NCBI GenBank assembly: GCA_013350335.1
Contig: CM023539.1
Coordinates: forward strand, 10,974,302-11,038,301
Length of the DNA: 64,000 bases
Reading direction: 5' to 3'
Source of the DNA: Chimonanthus salicifolius
Taxonomy: Eukaryota > Streptophyta > Magnoliopsida > Laurales > Calycanthaceae
The stretch's first letter is position 1, and the number at the start of each line of letters is the position of its first letter. Below, piece by piece: positions 59,154-64,000 of the stretch. The notes under the pieces are model-generated. The model ran no database searches and was not told the origin of the DNA. It saw only the letters and a list, made by a program, of their open reading frames with translations. Position numbers and translations under genes: made by a program.

Positions 59154-61738
59154 ATGGGGAAGAAGAAATTTATTGACAAGAAGAATTCGGCAACCTTTCA
59201 GCTGCTGGCTTGAGACTCTTCTGATCCCAATCCTCTTGCCTCATCCACTGCTGACCGGGTTTTTGTTAGAGTGGACCGAAATCCATACTCATCCCATGGC
59301 TTTCTTGATGAAGAAGATAGAGATGCTGATTATGATGCTTCCTTTCCACCTCATCTGGGTGGCGGTGATTCCAATTCCATTTTTGCAGATGCACCTGAAG
59401 ATGATGCCGATGTTGATGAATTTCAGAACAGTGGAAACCAAATGCTAAAAGTCTTATCAGCACCATCATCATCAGGGCCTGTTCCTGATCATATAAGGAG
59501 AGAGATTTTGGAGCTTGGACTTCCAGACGATGGTTATAACTACCTTCTCCATTTGCGTGAAATCAAGAATGCTGGAGGTGGCTCTTCATTCTATCATAAC
59601 AGCAAGGCCAAGCTTGATCAAATCCCGCTTGATGTAAAGGTCTGTTTTTTTGCAAAACTTGGATTTGAATTTTGAAGTATGGATCATTAATGACTTGTTT
59701 GGTAGAAAATTCCAACAAAGAAGGATCTTTTTTTTTTTTTAATTGATTTTTGGAAATGTCCAACCAAAAAGAATCTATCTCTGTAAAATTTTAGAAATAG
59801 CAAATTTTACCAGATCTCGATTTTGGTGGATTCCATCAATCACCATTTTCTATTTAATAACTGTAGAATTATCATCTGGAATCTGATGATTCCATAAGTG
59901 ATCCAGTCGTTGGAGTTCCAAAATAACGCTTTTGGTTTGGAATTTCAGATCCATTGAATTTAAATTCTCAGAGTTTCATAATTCCTACTCTAGAATTTCA
60001 ATTTCATCGAAGGCATATTATCCTTTTAGGATTGCTGTAAATTCTGCGGAATGCCAATTCCACGTGAGAATTTCAGTTACTAAGCAGGCTCTAGTATTCA
60101 TATTTATATTGCATGTAATGATGGTTGCATTGTTTTTAAACCTTCATTTGCGATGGCCCTGATTCCAGGCTTACGATGCTTCCAAATTGCGGATCAGTTC
60201 AGGGGTTGATGGTGATTCAAATACAAATTCGATTTACAAAGTTGCATCAAAGACTATCGGTCTGAAGATTCAGAAAGCTGTGGATCCTGATGTAGCAGCA
60301 TTGCTTGATGATGGTGATTTATCACGGTTTGGGTCAGATGTGGAAGACTTGGAAGAGGATTTTATTGTTCAGGCTAATCTACCTGAAGAAGGGGAGGAGG
60401 AAGGAAGTGCTGACAGGAAGATGAGTAAGCATGTCTCTGCTGAGCACCTTTTGCAAATGGAGAGAGTAGATTTGATTTCCGAGAGTCTACCAAACAGTTT
60501 TGAGCCAGGAGGAAATGAGAGGGGTAGTGAAAAGCCAATGGCTCGGCGTCTGCTTGATGAGCAGTTTGATTTGGTAAGTTTTTCCTGCTTTCATCCTTTT
60601 CTGTTATCAGGATTAATGTCACAGAGGTATGGATTTCAATTTTGAACTGCTGCTTTAAGTGCAGGCTTGGTTTCTTTTAAATGTACATTAGAAGAACAAT
60701 TTGCAATGCGCAATGCGTTGGCCTAGCCTCCATTGCTGTGCTTGTCGCATGCTTGGAAGCTTGGAATTGTGCTCTCTTGTTATTTGATTGAGTGTAGAAC
60801 ACCAAAGAAGGCATTACTGATTGTTCCTTTCAGCATTACTCGTCATTCCTGATTTCTTATGATTCTTTCAGCATGCTCATGATTCATGAATATGAACACT
60901 TCTAACTTGTATCTGAAACGGTTCTGCTGATCAATTTGTGTGGGTCCCATGCCCCTACCAAATCATGATTTCTGCACAATTTTCATTTTCATAAGTTCCA
61001 TTCATGCTTGTTTAAATGTACATTAGAAGAACAATTTGCACTGCACAATGCGTTGGCCTAGCATCCATTGCTGTGCTTGTCGCATGCTTGGAAGCTTGGA
61101 ATTGTGCTCTCTTGTTATTTGGTTGAGTGTAGAACACCAAAGAAGGCATTACTGATTGTTCCTTTCAGCATTACTCGTCATTCCTGATTTCATATGATTC
61201 TTTCAGCATGCTCATGAATCATGAATATGAGCACTTCTAACTTGTATCTGAAACAGTTCTGTTGATCGATTTGTGTGGGTCCCATGCCCCTACCAAATCA
61301 TGATTTCTGCACAATTTTCATTTTCATAAGTTCCATTCATGCTTGTTTAGGAAAAAAATCTGTTACCTACCTTTGAGTACTCTCTTCTTATGAAAATGAA
61401 AATTATGAAAACTTGTGAATGGAAATGGAAATGAAATGAAGGTAGGTAACATATTTTCATTTCCATTCATAAGTTTTCTTAATCTAGAAGGTCTAATTGT
61501 GCCATAGTAAGTTGGATATGAACACTTTTTATGAGTAAAAAGTTTGTTTTGAATGTATTTTGAGGTCATAAATAAGGTTGTTATGTGGAGTTACGAGTTT
61601 TGGGAAGTGAATTATTGGAATTTTCTTGGTTAGTTCCTATGATAATGAGGATGATGAAAACCCAAAGGGGTTGGAGTGATGGCCAGGAACTCACCTCAGG
61701 AAGCGGGAGTCCTTAGTTCGATATTCTTCTTCTTCTTC

Positions 61739-61784
<46 letters not shown>

Positions 61785-63087
61785 ATTCAAATTGTGTTGC
61801 TGCCTTCATCATCCATTTGAAGGGTCTAATAATTCATCTTCTAAGTTGCATGGGTATGGGTGCGAGTGTTGGTATTTGACGTGTGTGGCCTTCAAACTTG
61901 GCAAACCAAAAAATAGGAGAAAGGGACACGACACCTATTGAACCATAAAATTGTTTCAAATGAAAGTAAGGAGTGAAGGTAACACTAATAGATCATAATC
62001 TACTAGTTCCACTTTGAACAATCAAGTGACAAATATATTGGTTTTTTTTAAGGCAAATAAGTTGATATTTTTAGTAGGTTTTAAGAGGAGAAAAATGTAG
62101 TAACATTTTAGTCATCTTGGAAAATAATGGAAGTACTAAAGAACTTCATGAAGAATGGATGCGAGCGTCTGATAGGGGTATGAATGTTTGACATGCGTAC
62201 AAGTGTTTGAAATGGGTGTGACATATCTTGAAGAGTCCATGCAACATAGTCCATCCTGTACCATTTTTACTTTTATAGTTTCTATGCCGATATTTTTTGC
62301 TTTTTCCTTTTCCTTTTCCTTTCCCCCTTCTGCATCTCTCTTTGTTGGAATTCTCATTCTGTTTTAAATTTATGCTGCTCTATTGTTTTTAATATATTAT
62401 CAGTATATAAAATTTCCTATATTATCTTTTGTTCAATTCTTTATGTTCATACCGGTCTTTGGTCTTTATTCTACTTGTTTTACAGCTTACTCTTCGGGAA
62501 TATGACTCAGACAGTGAACGTGATGATGTTGATTCTGTGTCGAGTGAAGACAAATGCCTAGCAGCTAAGCTCGCTAATACCTTTAAAGACTATGTAATGG
62601 ATGACCTGGATCTTAATGACAAGTATAGAGTTCCGGGTGATCCTTACATCAGGATGGAGGAGCAATCAAAGGGAAAGAAGTGGACTCTTCTGCTGATGTA
62701 ATTCGTAGATGTGCAGAGTATGCTGAAATGTACTGCAAAGAGGACGAAGGTAAAGAAGATGTGGTGGTTGTGCAGGAAAGTAGTGATGAATCCGAGGTGT
62801 GGGACTGTGAGACTATCATTTCTGCATACTCAAATCTTGATAATCACCCTGGAAAAATACAAGCTCCAGAAAAACCTAGGAAAAAACCTACTCCAATTGT
62901 TTCTGGGGCATTGAATAACAACAGTAATATAATTTCTCTTCGAGGAAAAGAGAAGCTGCCAGTTGATTTTCTGCCACACAATAAAAGAGCAGCAGAGAAG
63001 GTCAAGAAAGTGGTCAGTGTGGGTGCTGAACATCAAAAGAGGAGACCACATGGTGAGGAGTCAAAAGAGGAAAAGAAACAACGGAAG
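59154..63087 (+). CDS. LTV1: LTV1 ribosome biogenesis factor, exons 1-3, with nonsense codon and frameshift
   Basis: LTV1 is a pre-40S assembly and export factor acting in nucleolus, nucleus and cytoplasm. Exon 1 59154-59639 (MGKKKFIDKKNSATFQLLA, TGA, DSSDPNPLASS...), exon 2 60169-60573 (AYDASKLRIS...RRLLDEQFDL), exon 3 62486-63087 (LTLREYDSDSERDD...KYRVPGDPYIRMEEQ...VIRRCAEYAEMY...). Introns are GT-AG, phase 0: 59640-60168, 60574-62485 and from 63088. The last exon, with the basic C-terminus, is outside the window. Two lesions: TGA at 59211-59213 at codon 20 where family members have Arg (CGA to TGA), and a one-base loss at about 62671-62679 shifting GKEVDSSADV out of frame. Otherwise the reading frame and splice sites are preserved, so this is a young pseudogene, a damaged allele or an assembly error. 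Family identity is near certain. Confidence 0.92.
60676..61350. repeat. 335-bp tandem duplication in LTV1 intron 2
   Basis: Two adjacent copies (about 60676-61010 and 61011-61350), about 95% identical; CATTAGAAGAACAATTTGCA starts at 60686 and 61021. Confidence 0.95.
61358..61482. repeat. Nested inverted repeat in LTV1 intron 2
   Basis: GTTACCTACCTT (61361) pairs with AAGGTAGGTAAC (61439). A second pair of about 24-nt arms, GAAAACTTGTGAATGG... (61406) with ...CCATTCATAAGTTTTC (61479), overlaps it, so two alternative hairpins are possible. Confidence 0.75.
61731..61780. repeat. (TTC)n/(CT)n microsatellite
   Basis: TTC repeats passing into about 20 CT repeats, within LTV1 intron 2. Confidence 0.95.
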
Positions 63088-64000
63088 GTAAATATTTGAT
63101 CCTACTGCATGCATACACAGAAGCTTAAGTGATGCTCCTTAAAGTGGAAAGAGTGGTTTTACCTTTTAAGAATGAATGTTTTATCATTTTCAATGCTGCA
63201 TTTGCTCAGGGACTTTGAATTCCATATGAGATCTTGAATGAATGGCCTGCAGATCTCTTCTTAGGTACTGATTAAAAGTGCATATAACACACATACACTA
63301 GCTAAACTTTTAGGCTCAATGCTGCAATTCTGGGCATTGAAACCTACAAGTGACACCTTATTAACTTAGTTCTCAGCTGGTTGCACCATGTAAAGCATCT
63401 TCAAAAACTAAGTTTTTCATCCTTGTTCCAAACGGTTGAATTGTTTGACATTAACCTTAATTCATTTCAATATGTTCTCATATGATTTAATAAATGCTAA
63501 TTAGGCCTGTTCATGGGCCAGGTTAAGGCTGGGATTTGACAAAACAGCCCGAGCCTGTTTATATCTATAACAGCTCGTGCTTGTCTGAAGCCTATCGGGC
63601 TTTTAAAGGTAAAGCATGAGTCCATCGTTTGGAGTCCATTTACTTTGTAACTTGAAAATATAACTATATAGATTGAAAGTATACTTAAAAGACCTATCAC
63701 CAGTTAAAATTTCAGTCTAGTCACTTGATCTTAATAGTCAAAGTTAGCAGATGTCCTTAAAATGATTCTATGCTTAGTGATTTTGACCATTAAAATCGAG
63801 TGACTAAAAATTTATTTTTGAGATGAAATTTTAACGGATGGTAGGTCTTTAAATCTGCTTTTAATATGCACGGTTAGAATTTCAATTTGCAAAATAAACG
63901 GGCGTAAAAGCCTGTTAGGCCTCGACAGGCTTTAAGTGAAAGCCTCTGCCTGGCCCATCGGACAAAAATCTTGTTCAAGTCCCCGTTTATTTGAGTCGGG
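63088..64000. other. LTV1 intron 3 (part) with a GGCCTG-rich repeat
   Basis: No exon matching the LTV1 C-terminus is visible. From about 63505 the sequence opens GGCCTGTTCATGGGCCAGG and near 63910-63960 contains CCTGTTAGGCCTCGACAGG and CTGGCCCATCGG, suggesting an inverted-repeat transposon running past the window end. Confidence 0.45.

Noticed and set aside
59173..59448. Alternative frame over LTV1 exon 1
   Set aside because: The LTV1 frame has clear family similarity across the same bases; this one is a shadow.

Overview
This is a plant nuclear window, almost certainly from a woody angiosperm with a repeat-rich genome. The evidence is GT-AG introns, LTV1 and pectin-methylesterase-inhibitor homologues, tRNA-Met primed LTR elements, and large Ty3/Gypsy LTRs of Tekay/Del chromovirus type. 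I cannot name the species. Only one host gene is clearly recognisable: LTV1, a 40S ribosome biogenesis factor, at the right edge. It carries an in-frame TGA and a one-base frameshift, and its last exon lies beyond the window.

Layout. 1-7437: right part of a degraded chromovirus (zinc-knuckle ORF, gag, integrase-chromodomain; RT/RNase H absent) with its 3.8 kb 3' LTR (LTR A). 7438-8808: unassigned. 8809-11081: LTR B, holding a complete TRIM (TRIM-1, target duplication TGTAT). 11082-18462: the 5' end of a minus-strand Gypsy element (LTR D, primer site, leader) split by solo LTR C. 18463-20883: a gag-only Gypsy element whose 5' LTR was cut by element D. 22684-32313: a nest in which TRIM-2 is split by a hAT-like transposon carrying an antisense host-gene fragment; that transposon is split by solo LTR F and by TRIM-3, and LTR F is split by solo LTR E. 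Most boundaries have matching target-site duplications. 33021-33331: TRIM-4. 35842-46034: a Ty1/Copia element with 212-bp LTRs, a four-copy tandem amplification inside integrase, and solo LTR G inserted in its RT gene. 46262-52193: LINE remnant, short LTR piece, a direct repeat, a broken PMEI gene (minus strand) and a fossil caulimovirid coat-protein region. 52194-56640: two truncated large LTRs in opposite orientation (H and I) reaching to about 0.1 kb from the putative LTV1 5' leader. 56640-64000: LTV1.

The most unusual signals are shared design features of the repeats. (1) Four different TRIM-like families each carry the plant snRNA upstream sequence element (GTCCCACATCG or a close variant), followed 24-26 bp later by a TATA-like box. 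That is the spacing of U6-type RNA polymerase III promoters. (2) At least eight large LTRs from several families share a branch-point / pyrimidine-tract / CAG module 340-530 bp before the LTR 3' end; several also have a GTGAG-type donor upstream, which suggests an intron inside the LTR. (3) Each large LTR family carries its own minisatellite or iterated palindromic motif upstream of that module. (4) The hAT-like element contains an exon-intron-exon piece of a plant gene resembling the ASG1 family.

All homology calls come from reading translations and comparing repeats by eye. No database search was possible, and approximate boundaries are marked as such.
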